Below are positions 10,801-19,674 of a stretch of 64,000 bases of DNA, piece by piece. The stretch spans positions 124,001-188,000 of the forward strand of contig NZ_JXMW01000003.1 of the NCBI RefSeq assembly GCF_002072215.1, given 5' to 3'. The stretch's first letter is position 1. Each line of letters begins with the position of its first letter. Made by a program: the position numbers and the translations under genes. This stretch comes from Methanobrevibacter arboriphilus JCM 13429 = DSM 1125. GTDB taxonomy: Archaea > Methanobacteriota > Methanobacteria > Methanobacteriales > Methanobacteriaceae. Below the pieces are notes generated by a model, which saw only the letters and a list, made by a program, of their open reading frames with translations, was not told the DNA's origin and searched no databases.

Positions 10801-12976
10801 TTGTTACTTTACAAATAATACTGGAGGTTATAATGGTGGTGCTTTAGCTAATTTTGCTAATGCATATATTTACAATTCTGTATTTGATGCAAATAATTGT
10901 ACTAATTATGGCTCAGAAATTTTCACAGGATATTATACTCAAAATACTACTTATACTTATTTAGTGAATACAACTATAAAAAATACTTTACAGAATAAGT
11001 CTAATAGTGGTGCTGTTTATCTTGGTGGAGAAAATGTATTTATAAATTGTAGCTTTATTAACAATATTAAAAGTATGGGTATTAGTGGTTCTAGTGGTAT
11101 TGTAAAAATTTCCTTAATTGGTTCTGTTTTCAATAATACTGGCAACTTCTATATTTATGCTGGTAATTTATGGAATATTGTTAATTCTACATTTGAGAAT
11201 ATCGATTCTGGTATCGGTATTGGTTACACTGGTATAACTAGCTATATTTCAGGCAGTACTTTTAAAAATATCACTGGGGGCTTAACTTTAAATGGAAATA
11301 CTTCTATAAAGGATTCTTGTATATATGTTCCTTTAACACTTTCAAGAGGAGGTCTTTATGTATATGATTTAGATTATAATTGGTGGGGAAACAATTCCAA
11401 ACCTGAACCTATAATGGGTGCTGGTAGTTCTAATATTACTATTAACCTTAATTATTGGATTGTTATGGCTTTAGTTAATACTGGTACTCCTGGTTTAACT
11501 CAGAATATTAGCGTTGTTTCAAGAGCTATTGATAATAATGAAACTTTACATTATTATGATACTAGCAATATTCCTATTCCTCCTGAAGATAAGGAGTTTA
11601 TTTTAGAAGTTGTTAATGATACTGGTTCTATAACACCAAACGAAGGTAATGTTAGTGATTCTGGATTTAACTCTACTTTCACAGGTAATGATTATGGTAA
11701 TCATACTGTAAAAGCTACTTTTAAAAATTTCAATGCTTCAAAAACATTTGAAATATATAAATTAGAAACTACTGCTAATGTTACAGTTTCTAATCCTAAA
11801 GGTAAAAATGGCAGTACTATTATTATCACAGCAAATGTGAAAGATAATCAAGGTAATCCTGTTAATGGAGGTATTGTCGAATTTTTCTTCAATGGAAAAT
11901 CATTAGGAAATGTCACTGTTGAAAATGGCGTAGCTGTTTTTAATTGGGTTATTAATGAGCCTAATGTTTCTCATGAAGTATATGCAGAATATCATAAAAA
12001 TGATGTTTATAATGGGTCTGTTCAAACAACACCATTTGAAGTTTTAACTATCCCTACTAACATAACTACAGATTTATCTAAAACAAATGGTAATCGTGGT
12101 GATAAGGTTTTAATCACTGTTAATGTTCGAGATAATAATGGTATTCTTGTTAATAGTGGTTTTGTTGAGGTATATGTTAATGGTGTATATTTAGGTACTT
12201 TTGATGTTGTAGGTGGTAAAGCTTATGTTAATTGGACTGTAAGTGGTAATCCTGGTAAAGTAAGTGTAATAGCTAATTATACTGATGATTATACTTATGT
12301 TGATAATCAGAAAAATACTAGCTTTGAAATCAATAAAATAAAAACAAGCACAAGTATGAGCAACTCTAAAGGAACTTATGGTAAAAATACTGTTTTAAAG
12401 GCTACTTTAAAAGATGCAAATGGTAAAGCTATCGTTGGTAGATATGTTAAATTCTATGTAAACAATAAATATGTTGGTCAAGCAAAAACTAACTCTCAAG
12501 GTTTAGCTGCATTAAACTATAAAGTTAAAAACACTGGTTCTTTAACTATTAAAGCAATTTCAGTTAGTGACAGTACTTATCAAAGCTCTACTCATTCAAG
12601 TAAATTATCTGTTCCAAAACTAAGCAAAGTTAAAATCAAGAATTCATATGCGGTTAAAGGCAAGAAAATTACCTTTAAAACTCTGTTAGCTAATTTGGGG
12701 CCTGATAAAAGTAGTTTTGTGATTTCTTATAAGCTACCTAAAGGTGTTAAACTTCTTAAAAGGTCTCTTTCTAGTGGTCTTGTTAAGTATAATAAGAGAA
12801 CTGGTATTTTGTCTTGGACTGTTAAGAATTTAAAGCTTAGTAAATCTAAATCAGCACTTTTAACTGTTTCTTTATCTGCTAAAAAAGGCAAGTACTATAT
12901 TAAGAATTCTGTTAAAAAATCAGCTGGTTCAGTTGTTTATGGAAACAATGCCTTAAAAAACATAAAGGTAAAATAA
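7802..12976 (+). CDS. Adhesin-like surface protein with DUF11-like C-terminus
   Basis: Secreted protein of 1724 residues. TTG 7802 follows AGGAGGT by 8 bases and gives a clean signal peptide (MKKNNFFIISALLIICLFLG...SAA). Three beta-helix blocks each begin with a DUF1565-like motif (YVSPSGNDSSNNGTVDSPY near residue 35; YVSNSGNDDSGDGTEDNPF near 410; YVATNGSDTNGTGSIDNPF near 837). Chlamydial-Pmp-like GGAI/GGAIY repeats are scattered through them. Ig-like domains separate the blocks, and three more Ig-like domains run from about 1322 to 1605. The last ~120 residues (VKIKNSYAVKGKKITFKTLL... onward) look like a DUF11-type module, unlike the CARDB-like ends of its neighbours. It is probably a wall-attached adhesin; the ligand is unknown. 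Confidence 0.9.
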   Translation: MKKNNFFIISALLIICLFLGLASVSAASSDIYVSPSGNDSSNNGTVDSPYQSIGKAVNQSHDSSNVNIYLDEGTYRGKGNNTEIVINKAHVSQGGSISIIGKGKDKTFIDGDSISFIFDIKADSIVYLHNLTIRNCKSTNGGAIINSGNLSINNCNFENNYATSYGGAIYSEYGANLNIVNSVFNNNYAASYGGAIFGYIIKLNNCNFTNNIVDSNIIYSSDANSFVYNCYFINNTINSTSSWIYSTLYMNGGSIVNNTFINCSAPNSDSTPILYIGGNIYLKNNTVINCFNKNNLSFIKSDWANFNSNLTFLGNSTVNVNKPSNIRLNALLTDDMGNAISGGTVYFIINGILNKSNSTNASGIATYTFTQLFNDGLYVVSGYVGSENVTSVRTGVINVTINRDSVTYYVSNSGNDDSGDGTEDNPFKTIQNAINRGFAVSIYPTIIIKDGVYKGIGNVNMSFNDLGILTIIGSANTILDGEVQNWLFKFGSYTQVNLANLTIANFSGKDTYPQEYIMQFSTGFNITNCNFVNNTNYTLIYDGSSATKNLVNCNFINNFNMTNLVSLGYNSFLNNCSFINNSGVKSDARTTILYIHNGTVSNSKFINNTITANDYYTAILYIHSSAQSYNNKFINNTILESVQSYTGGTTLQGNVNSINDYFENNIAIRGGAVSGSGNFTNTTFKNNKALQYGGAIYLNGLLNLINCTFSNNNATLNGKDIYVYGYTSGLTYTGGKIDGFGLVFKSINTTLIRNYLIANFVNDDGIVIGGTNVSFYANGTYLGVAELINGEAKLNVVGLNNGIYQITGEYQGAGNDTSITSGVLNISSSILDSLDVYVATNGSDTNGTGSIDNPFATIIKAINVGLERTQNLRVHLAEGTYSGSGNVNITLPGSVNLTIVGAGMNKTILYGDSVNWAFFNNFGECVSTIANLTIDKFNTQGSSKGGATSGFGIVHNLGNLIVEGCNFKNSNGTALVNERDSAGNRDVTLASYWGNLTVKNCYFTNNTGGYNGGALANFANAYIYNSVFDANNCTNYGSEIFTGYYTQNTTYTYLVNTTIKNTLQNKSNSGAVYLGGENVFINCSFINNIKSMGISGSSGIVKISLIGSVFNNTGNFYIYAGNLWNIVNSTFENIDSGIGIGYTGITSYISGSTFKNITGGLTLNGNTSIKDSCIYVPLTLSRGGLYVYDLDYNWWGNNSKPEPIMGAGSSNITINLNYWIVMALVNTGTPGLTQNISVVSRAIDNNETLHYYDTSNIPIPPEDKEFILEVVNDTGSITPNEGNVSDSGFNSTFTGNDYGNHTVKATFKNFNASKTFEIYKLETTANVTVSNPKGKNGSTIIITANVKDNQGNPVNGGIVEFFFNGKSLGNVTVENGVAVFNWVINEPNVSHEVYAEYHKNDVYNGSVQTTPFEVLTIPTNITTDLSKTNGNRGDKVLITVNVRDNNGILVNSGFVEVYVNGVYLGTFDVVGGKAYVNWTVSGNPGKVSVIANYTDDYTYVDNQKNTSFEINKIKTSTSMSNSKGTYGKNTVLKATLKDANGKAIVGRYVKFYVNNKYVGQAKTNSQGLAALNYKVKNTGSLTIKAISVSDSTYQSSTHSSKLSVPKLSKVKIKNSYAVKGKKITFKTLLANLGPDKSSFVISYKLPKGVKLLKRSLSSGLVKYNKRTGILSWTVKNLKLSKSKSALLTVSLSAKKGKYYIKNSVKKSAGSVVYGNNALKNIKVK

Positions 12977-13034
12977 AAACAAAACTTTGTTTTTTTTTAG
13001 ATGATAGGAAGTTTTTATAAAAATTTCTTATCAT
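12977..13034 (+). terminator. Hairpin and T-tract after adhesin-like gene
   Basis: Directly after the stop codon, AAAACAAAACTTTGTTTT forms a short hairpin running into a T9 tract. It is followed by a 34-base inverted repeat (13001-13034) whose 17-base arms differ only at two G-U positions. Either could end transcription of the upstream gene. Confidence 0.6.
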
Positions 13035-13385
13035 TTATTAATTATTTTTTAATTTTTTTGTAATTAATTTAAATTTTAAAACTTAATGAATATTTTAAAT
13101 ATTTTTAGATTATTTTCTATTAATAAATCTAATTTTTTTGCTTATTTTGGAGATTTTTCATGATTTTATAAATTTTTTAGTTTTTCATAAAATATTTTTT
13201 ATTATTCTTTTTTGTTTTTTTATCATGAAATTATTACTTTTGTTTTTTGTGATATTTATTTTTTTCTTATTGTGTTTTTTATAAACATTTATAAAGTTTG
13301 ATTGATAATTTATCAATTAAACTTTATTTGTTCATTTTTTATTGGAACTTTTAAGATATATAATGTAAGAGGTTTGTGTATTTGT
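13035..13385. other. T-rich intergenic spacer
   Basis: About 350 bases, strongly T-rich on the plus strand, with no gene seen. AAGAGGT (13367-13373) precedes ATG 13386 by 12 bases, somewhat long for a Shine-Dalgarno but the only candidate near the signal peptide. Confidence 0.4.
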
Positions 13386-16300
13386 ATGTTTAGAAAGTAT
13401 TTTTGTATAGTTATTTTGCTTTTATGTGTTTGTTTTTGTATGAATGGTGTTGCAGCTACTGATAATATTACTCATTATGATGATATTAATTGTTTAAGTG
13501 ATAATAATCAGGTTACTAACACGTCTGTTGTGAATAAATCTAATAATCAGGATAATGTAGTTGAATCAGTTAATAATGGTTCTGTTTCAAATAATGATTT
13601 TAATAGAGTTTCAACTCTCGAGGATAATAAAGCTAATATTCAAAGTACTACTTATCAGGGTAATGTTTTTAATGTAAATAATGGTATGTATTATGATGAT
13701 TTGCAGGAAGCTATTGATTTTTCAAGCCCAGGTGATACTTTAGAAGTTTATGGAGGTTCTTATAGAGATATAAATGTTTATACTAAGTATGAATTAAGTA
13801 TTTTTTGTATTGATTTTTATAGTGTTATTATTGATGGTTTAAAACTTGAATTTAGTAATATGTGTAACATTTCTGGTTTTAATATAACTTATATTGAACT
13901 TTATAATTCTAATGAAAATACTTTTAATAATAATCATTTTAATAATTTGGAAACTTTTAATTTTTGGTCAAATAAGCCACTTATTAGCTTATTTGGGTCT
14001 TATGATAATTTATTTATTAGTAATAGTTTTTTTCAATTTAGAGATAATATATTTGTTTATTCTATTGACAGTTCTTCTATTTTTAATTTTAATAGTTTTG
14101 AGAGAATCTATGGTTATTATTATTCTACAGGCATCTATACTGATGTTGAATTGATAAACAGTCAAATGGATCTTGATAATAATCTATGGTATTGGTTGGG
14201 CTATCAATTTAGTAATAGAGACTATAATATTTTTTTAAGAGATACTTTAATTAATAATCAGGGTTCTGTATTATCTTTTGATAAAGTGATTATTCCACAA
14301 TTTAATATAATAAATGAAAACCTAATAATTGATTTTAATTTTAATTCATGGGGTGAAAATTTATCTACAATAGGCAACATGACTAATGTTAGAATTTTAA
14401 TAGGATTTTGTGCATGGGCTGATTTGTATGATATTTTAAATAGTAAAATAGAAATTGAACTTCCATCTAATTATCTAGAAAATATAGTTATTTCATTTGA
14501 AACTTTTTCATATGAAATAAATAATTATGTTTTTAATCATAACAATAGTAAATATTATGATAGTTTGCAAGAAGCTTTTTCTTATGCAAACAATGGGGAC
14601 ATATTAACAGTTAAAGGATCAATTTTAGATTTTTTGCTTTATAAAAATTTAACAATAATTGGGAATGGATTAACAATAAATAATTTGTTAATTAATGGTA
14701 GTGGTAGTGGTTCGAAAATTTTAAACTTAAATATAAGAAATTTAAAAATAACAAACTCCAACTATTTAAATCTTTTAAATAATCAAATTGAAAATTTATT
14801 AATAAACAATTCCAATTTTAACACATTTTTTTCAAACAATAATATAAATAATGTGGAAATATTTAATTCTAGTAATTTGAATTTTTCTAGTAATCAAATC
14901 GGTACTTTTTTTATGGATAATTCTTATTATAATAATATTTTTAACAATAAAATGAAAAATATAAAACTTAATAATTCAAGTAATATTATTATTTCTCATA
15001 ATAATTTTAGTAATAATTTAGATGGTGCAGGTATTAGTATAAACGCAGGAAATAATAATAGTATTATTTGTAACTTTATTGTGAATTGTATTCATGGGAT
15101 TGAAGCTTTTGATTCTGAATATCTGTTCTTTAGTGAAAATACTATAAAAAATATTTTTTCTTGTGGAATATTAAGTTATAATACAAATTATGTTGATATT
15201 AATAATAATGAGATCATTAATTGTGGTGTGGGAATATTAATAGATGGTTTTAGTAACGAACTTTCAAATAATTTTATTATAAATTCCTCAGATAGTGGAA
15301 TTTTATATACTGGAGGTTCAGGTAGTATAATAAACAACATAATTCAATATTGTGGTAATTATGGTATTTTTACAAGTGGTTTTAACAATTATATAGAAAA
15401 CAATCGTGTATCTTATGCAAACATGACAGGAATAATAATTGCTGATTTAAATGATATATGGAATTTTGTAAGAAATAATACAATAACAAATAGTAAAAAT
15501 GGAATAGCTGTGAATGGTTATAGGAACTTTATATTAAACAATAATATTTCTGATGTTTTATTGTATGGAATTGCAATTTTCGGAAACGATAATAATGAAA
15601 TCAGTTATAATATAATTAAAAATTGTCATAATGGAATAAATTTAAACGATAGTTCTAATAACATAGTAAATTCAAATAATATAAGTAATGTAACTAGCAA
15701 CGGAATTGAAATATTAGGATATTCTTTAAAAAACCTAATTGAATCTAATTATATCAATAAAACTCAAAATGGTATTGTGGACAAGGGCTTTTTTAATTAT
15801 ATACTTAAAAATCTGATATTTAATTGTTCTGGCTCTGGAATTTCAATTTCAGGAATAAATTTAACAACAATAAATTCAACCATTATTAATAATACTATTC
15901 AAAATTGTGCTAAAGGAATTTCAGTTAATTCAAATTCATATTTATCTATAACTAATCATATAATTTCTTTTAATATTATTAAAGATTGTAGTCAGTGGGG
16001 AATTGATTTCATAGGATCTAATGCTCAGATAAATAATAATAATATTTCTAATGCAAATGGAGGAATACAGCTTAATGGATATTATAATATGATAACATAT
16101 AATGATATTCGAAATATTCAAAATAATGGAATTGAAGTCACAGGAGATTCTTATAATTTAATAATTTTTAATAATACTATTAAAGATTGTGGTCAAATAG
16201 GTATAGACTTTGAAGGAATTTATAGTACTATAAGCTATAATAATATCTTTAATGTAAATGAGGGAATTTGTATTAATGGACATGAACTTAATGTTACAGA

Positions 16301-16661
16301 TAATAATATTCAGAATTGTACTAATAATGGTATCACTGTTGAATCAGGTACTTATTATTCAAGTAATCATGTAATTTCTAACAATACTATTAAGGATTGT
16401 GGTCAGAGAGGTATAGATTTTGAAGGAATTTATAGTACTATAAGCTATAATAATATGTCTAATGTAAATGGTGGAATATATGTTTATGGTTTTGGGAATG
16501 ATATATTAAATAATGATATAGTAGGTAAAAACCGTTCTGAATGGGGAATTGCTATAGGTGGTTATAATAATAACATTAAAAATAATAATGTGAGGAATAC
16601 AAAAGGAATTGGTTCTAGTGACTGGGTTAACAATTCTTTTCTTAATAATACTGTAACATGA
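13386..16661 (+). CDS. Secreted beta-helix protein without recognisable anchor
   Basis: The frame is open from 13302, but ATG 13386 is preferred because it starts a normal signal peptide (MFRKYFCIVILLLCVCFC...VAA); the product is 1091 residues. Two short EAI/EAF-type helix-start motifs (YYDDLQEAIDFSSPGDTL near 100 and YYDSLQEAFSYANNGDIL near 390) open beta-helix blocks. From about 560 to the end the protein is near-regular NosD/PbH1 repeats of the form N-x-I-x-N-x-x-x-G-I. It stops inside these repeats (SFLNNTVT). There is no Ig-like, CARDB-like or membrane segment, unlike the other adhesin-like proteins here. Either it is released, it binds the wall another way, or the gene has lost its 3' end. 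Confidence 0.85.
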   Translation: MFRKYFCIVILLLCVCFCMNGVAATDNITHYDDINCLSDNNQVTNTSVVNKSNNQDNVVESVNNGSVSNNDFNRVSTLEDNKANIQSTTYQGNVFNVNNGMYYDDLQEAIDFSSPGDTLEVYGGSYRDINVYTKYELSIFCIDFYSVIIDGLKLEFSNMCNISGFNITYIELYNSNENTFNNNHFNNLETFNFWSNKPLISLFGSYDNLFISNSFFQFRDNIFVYSIDSSSIFNFNSFERIYGYYYSTGIYTDVELINSQMDLDNNLWYWLGYQFSNRDYNIFLRDTLINNQGSVLSFDKVIIPQFNIINENLIIDFNFNSWGENLSTIGNMTNVRILIGFCAWADLYDILNSKIEIELPSNYLENIVISFETFSYEINNYVFNHNNSKYYDSLQEAFSYANNGDILTVKGSILDFLLYKNLTIIGNGLTINNLLINGSGSGSKILNLNIRNLKITNSNYLNLLNNQIENLLINNSNFNTFFSNNNINNVEIFNSSNLNFSSNQIGTFFMDNSYYNNIFNNKMKNIKLNNSSNIIISHNNFSNNLDGAGISINAGNNNSIICNFIVNCIHGIEAFDSEYLFFSENTIKNIFSCGILSYNTNYVDINNNEIINCGVGILIDGFSNELSNNFIINSSDSGILYTGGSGSIINNIIQYCGNYGIFTSGFNNYIENNRVSYANMTGIIIADLNDIWNFVRNNTITNSKNGIAVNGYRNFILNNNISDVLLYGIAIFGNDNNEISYNIIKNCHNGINLNDSSNNIVNSNNISNVTSNGIEILGYSLKNLIESNYINKTQNGIVDKGFFNYILKNLIFNCSGSGISISGINLTTINSTIINNTIQNCAKGISVNSNSYLSITNHIISFNIIKDCSQWGIDFIGSNAQINNNNISNANGGIQLNGYYNMITYNDIRNIQNNGIEVTGDSYNLIIFNNTIKDCGQIGIDFEGIYSTISYNNIFNVNEGICINGHELNVTDNNIQNCTNNGITVESGTYYSSNHVISNNTIKDCGQRGIDFEGIYSTISYNNMSNVNGGIYVYGFGNDILNNDIVGKNRSEWGIAIGGYNNNIKNNNVRNTKGIGSSDWVNNSFLNNTVT

Positions 16662-17023
16662 TTAGGAGATAAAATATGGACTTTTAGAGTATTTAATAAT
16701 AAAATCACTTCTCTAAAATTAATATAAATAGTTTAAATTTTATTTAGCTATTTTTACTTAACTTAAACTTATTATTTATATTAGTTTCTTTTTTCTTTTT
16801 CTTTTTTTAACTATTTTTAAATAATCTTTCTAATTCTTATTCAATTAATTTTGTTTTATAAGTTAGATAATGAGTTTTAGGAGATTATAATATGGAACTT
16901 ATTTTTAAATTTTTAGTAATAATCATTGGTTTTTTATTATAATTAATTTTTATTATTTATTATCTTAAAATATACTCTTGTATTTTGAGGGATTTTGAAC
17001 TATCAACCTTAAAATTAATAATA

Positions 17024-17183
17024 TTTTTTCAAGTAGCTACTTTTTAATACTTTTTCTTTTAATAACTTATTTTAGTTTTTCCATCATTTTAAATTAATAG
17101 TTACTTTAAAGTTAGTAGTTTAATTAATATTTTCTACAAGAATAATCTTATTATTCTAAAAATTAGTATTTTATTAAGTGTTT
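17024..17183 (+). repeat. Copy A of a ~160-bp intergenic repeat
   Basis: First of four related copies (others begin at 19222, 22201 and 24101). It starts with the perfect palindrome AAGTAGCTACTT followed by T-rich sequence. It later contains the hairpin AGAATAAT-CTT-ATTATTCT and ends near TTATTAAGTGTTT. Only in this copy is the palindrome perfect and the hairpin 8 bp. Confidence 0.75.
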
Positions 17184-17228
17184 AATAATCAATCTTTTTA
17201 TTATTTTCTAATATTAAAATTTATTTGA

Positions 17229-17306
17229 CGGACTTAGAGGGATTTTAACCCTAAATAACAAGATTATAGGTCATTTAATCTTCAAAACTAGGCTAAAATC
17301 TCTTAT
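17229..17306 (-). pseudogene. Degenerate tRNA-like sequence
   Basis: Read on the minus strand, the 3' part looks like a tRNA end: AGGGTTAAAATCCCT (T-arm-like), then CTAAGTCCG (acceptor strand plus discriminator). Further 5', AGATTA...TAATCT could be an anticodon stem. The 5' acceptor strand does not pair with the 3' strand, and the T loop lacks the normal TTC. It cannot be a working tRNA and is best read as a relic. Confidence 0.35.
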
Positions 17307-17408
17307 ATTATATGTAAAAATAGTATCTTAAACTAAGATTTTTTAGTGATAATTTATACAGTTTATTATTTTTATAATAAGTTTTTTTTTAAAATAAAAT
17401 GTGGTTAA

Positions 17409-17449
17409 CGGGCAGGGGGATTTGAATCCTCGATCGTAAGATTTTCATG
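17409..17449 (-). pseudogene. 3' half of a tRNA gene, degenerate
   Basis: On the minus strand the sequence AATCTTACGATCGAGGATTC continues into CAAATCCCCCTGCCCG. This reads as the 3' side of an anticodon arm, a variable loop, a T arm with the conserved TTCAAAT loop, and an acceptor strand ending in G. The 5' half is absent, and the T stem has mismatches at positions 50-64 and 53-61. Probably a fragment left by integration or recombination at a tRNA gene. Confidence 0.4.
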
Positions 17450-17516
17450 TTTTTTTATATTTTCTTGTTATTGATTTTTACTATTTTTTAAAGTTAATTT
17501 TATTTTTTCTAAAGCT

Positions 17517-17534
17517 GAATGGAAATATTTATTA
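17517..17534 (+). promoter_or_regulatory. BRE/TATA promoter, recurrent type
   Basis: GAATGGAAATATTTATTA fits an archaeal purine-rich BRE (GGAAA) directly followed by a TATA box (TATTTATTA). Almost the same sequence stands before other genes of this island (24302, 29676, 30658). It lies about 100 bases before the membrane protein gene at 17637. Confidence 0.55.
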
Positions 17535-17636
17535 AGATTATTAATAATATTAAAATATAATACTTGAGTATTGAATATGCTTTTTTTGAAAGTAGTAATG
17601 TGTTTTGGATTAAAACATATTTAATGATGAGATATT

Positions 17637-18323
17637 ATGAATTTTGTTATTTTAAGGCTTTTATTATTTGGTGTTATTTATTTGTTTTTAGGCATAGTAT
17701 TTTGGTTTTTTAGAGAACCATTTGGAAAATATATAGATAAAATTTTTTCTTTTCCTTATTTAAGAGAAGGAGGTAAATATAAATATACAAATGTTTATGA
17801 AGATTTGAGTTCTGAAGGTTTTATTATTAATAGCTTTATTTTGATAGTCATATTAAATTTGTCTGTTTTGATAGCTTTTGAGTTTAGTTTAGTTTCTGTA
17901 GCTGTTTTTCTCCCAATATTGATTCCTGCTTGTCTAATTCTTTTAAGAATTAATATTTTTAGTGAGGATAATATCTTGCCTGAAACAGAAATTGGTTATT
18001 TCCCTATATTTAGTTATATTTTGTCTTTTATAGCTTCTATTGGATTTTTCATGATATTTCCTGCATTTACTTCTAATGAAGGCTCTTTTTGGTTTTATAT
18101 TATTGTTTTTGTTCTTGCTTCTATTGGTGCAATAGTCCCTGTGATTCCTGATCAAATTAATAAATTATTACCATATGATATTAGAAATACGAAAGGGCAA
18201 AAGCTTTTGGTTGCTATTACTTTGGTTCTTGTGATTAGTTTATGGTTATTTGTTATTATTTATTATATTAGTATTGGTGCTTCTCCTTTAGAGCTTACAC
18301 CTGCTAGATTTGGAGGTGGATAA
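17637..18323 (+). CDS. Multi-pass membrane protein, first gene of a membrane/TPR pair
   Basis: A 228-residue hydrophobic protein of no family I recognise. About five membrane segments are visible (near residues 3-22, 60-80, 83-102, 120-165 and 193-213). A conserved soluble loop (EPFGKYIDKIFSFPYLREGG) follows segment 1, and a second, GAIVPVIPDQINKLLPYDIR, precedes the last segment. It ends in ARFGGG. The stop codon overlaps the beginning of the following TPR gene, so the two are almost certainly co-translated. A frameshifted paralogue with the same arrangement stands at 20820. Its role is unknown; the paired, duplicated arrangement would suit an immunity or envelope-stress function. Confidence 0.8.
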   Translation: MNFVILRLLLFGVIYLFLGIVFWFFREPFGKYIDKIFSFPYLREGGKYKYTNVYEDLSSEGFIINSFILIVILNLSVLIAFEFSLVSVAVFLPILIPACLILLRINIFSEDNILPETEIGYFPIFSYILSFIASIGFFMIFPAFTSNEGSFWFYIIVFVLASIGAIVPVIPDQINKLLPYDIRNTKGQKLLVAITLVLVISLWLFVIIYYISIGASPLELTPARFGGG

Positions 18324-19221
18324 TATTAATATTTTTCAAGAGTATAATTTGAAAAGGAAATTTAATAAAGCTAGGGAGTACAGAGAGGCTAATGAGTATG
18401 ATAAAGCTTTGAAAATTTATAATGAGTTACTTGAAAAAGATTATAATTTATTAGACACTTATTTTAATCTTGGGTTAATATTTCTTTTTAAAAAAGATTA
18501 TGATATGGCTATTCGTTATTTTGATGATGCATTGTCTTTGGATGAAAATAATTCAAGAATTTTATCTGAAAAGTCAGCTGCTTTATATAGTTTAAATCAT
18601 AAAAAAGAATCTTTAGAGTTAATTAATCATGCTTTAGAAATAAATCCTGAAAATCCATATGCTTTATTGGGAAAAGCAACTCATCTCATTGATAATAAAG
18701 AATTTGAAGAAGCATTAAAATTATTTGATAAAATGATAGCTTATGAGCCGGAAAATGCAATATTTTGGCATGACAAAAGTTATGTTTTAAATCAGTTAGA
18801 ATGTTTTGAAGAATCTTTGGATTGTGTAAATAGGACTTTATGTTTAAATCCTAATATGGAAAAAGCATTATTAAATAAAATTTTTGTTTTAAATAATTTG
18901 AATAGATTTAATGAGGCTTTAAAAGTTAGTGACGATGCTTTAAATTTGAATTCTGAGGATTATGTTCTTTGGTTTAATAGAGGAATTAGTTTGAAATATT
19001 TAAATAATCTTGATGAGGCTTTGGATTGTTTTGAAAAAAGTATAGATTTGAAACCTGATGATTTTGATTTATTACTCAATAAAGCTGATGTTTTATATAA
19101 ATTAAATCGTTTTGATGATGCTTTAAACTTTTATAATAAATCTTTAAAATTAGATCCAAATAATGAATATGCTTTAAAAGGTCATGAAAGAGTTTTAAAA
19201 AAGATTAAAAATGAAGATTAA
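18316..19221 (+). CDS. TPR-repeat protein
   Basis: About 300 residues, almost entirely eight or so tetratricopeptide repeats (for example ALKIYNELLEKDYNLLDTYF, ALKLFDKMIAYEPENAIFW, ALNFYNKSLKLDPNNEYALK), with no signal peptide. It is presumably a cytoplasmic protein-protein scaffold. The start is uncertain. GTG 18316 overlaps the upstream stop and is conserved in the paralogue at 21498. GGAGGTG (18312-18318) instead stands at ideal distance from an ATT at 18325, and TTG 18310 is also in frame. Translation is coupled to the membrane protein upstream. Paralogues are at 21498 (frameshifted) and 28500 (intact). Confidence 0.85.
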   Translation: MDNINIFQEYNLKRKFNKAREYREANEYDKALKIYNELLEKDYNLLDTYFNLGLIFLFKKDYDMAIRYFDDALSLDENNSRILSEKSAALYSLNHKKESLELINHALEINPENPYALLGKATHLIDNKEFEEALKLFDKMIAYEPENAIFWHDKSYVLNQLECFEESLDCVNRTLCLNPNMEKALLNKIFVLNNLNRFNEALKVSDDALNLNSEDYVLWFNRGISLKYLNNLDEALDCFEKSIDLKPDDFDLLLNKADVLYKLNRFDDALNFYNKSLKLDPNNEYALKGHERVLKKIKNED

Positions 19222-19378
19222 TTTTTTAAGTAGTTACTTAATATTTTTTTTAATAACTTATTTTTATATTTCTATTAGTTTAAATTAATATTTAATTGAA
19301 AATTAGTAGTTTAATTAATAGTTTCTACAAGAATAATTGAGGTATTCTAAAAATTAGTAATTTTATTGAGTATTCTTT
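19222..19378 (+). repeat. Copy B of the ~160-bp intergenic repeat
   Basis: Begins right after the TPR gene stop with AAGTAGTTACTT, one mismatch from a palindrome, then T-rich sequence. It contains AGAATA...TATTCT, a 6-bp version of the hairpin in copy A. Downstream it shares with copy C a TATA-like ATTTTTAAATAGAA and the start of a membrane-protein gene. Confidence 0.75.
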
Positions 19379-19416
19379 AACAATTTTTAAATAGAAAGAT
19401 TTTTAGATTATTTATT

Positions 19417-19446
19417 ATGAAGAGAGTTTTAGATAGATTTAATTGA
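19417..19446 (+). pseudogene. Truncated 5' copy of the membrane gene at 23653
   Basis: ATG and eight further codons (MKRVLDRFN) then TGA. The preceding 35 bases (TTTTTAAATAGAA...GATTATTTATT) and the nine residues match the promoter and N-terminus of the 143-residue protein at 23653 (MKRLLDKFN). The rest of that gene is missing here. The following sequence to 19674 holds no other gene. Confidence 0.6.
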
Positions 19447-19674
19447 TTATTTTTATCGATTAAGTTAAAATGATTTAATTTTTTGATGTTGTGGTTGTTA
19501 ATATAAAAATATTTTATGGGTTAATTAGTGTGTTAACTATATTAACTCTTTTTTGTTTTTTAATATTGGTAATTTATATTTCTATTTTAATTTAATATGT
19601 TTGTTTTTGAGTTTATATATTACATTAAATATTTTTAAAATCATTATAATAAGTTAGATATATATGGAAATAGG

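Larger units (their letters stand above)
16662..17516. other. Long spacer with gene remnants, a repeat and tRNA-like fragments
   Basis: No intact gene. Two near-identical start-like motifs (TTAGGAGAT then ATGGA) occur at 16662-16680 and 16878-16896. The first reads only three codons before a stop; the second opens a 16-codon hydrophobic frame (16892-16942, MELIFKFLVIIIGFLL). They look like dead 5' ends of a membrane-protein gene. A ~160-bp repeat (17024-17183) and minus-strand tRNA 3'-end-like sequences follow, the weakest at about 16985-17015. Confidence 0.5.

Noticed and set aside
16892-16942. 16-residue hydrophobic peptide with good Shine-Dalgarno
   Set aside because: Too short to call a gene; a near-identical start at 16676 reads only three codons, which fits remnants of a lost gene.
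17229-17306. Intact tRNA gene on the minus strand
   Set aside because: The two acceptor strands do not pair and the T loop lacks TTC, so only a relic is supported.
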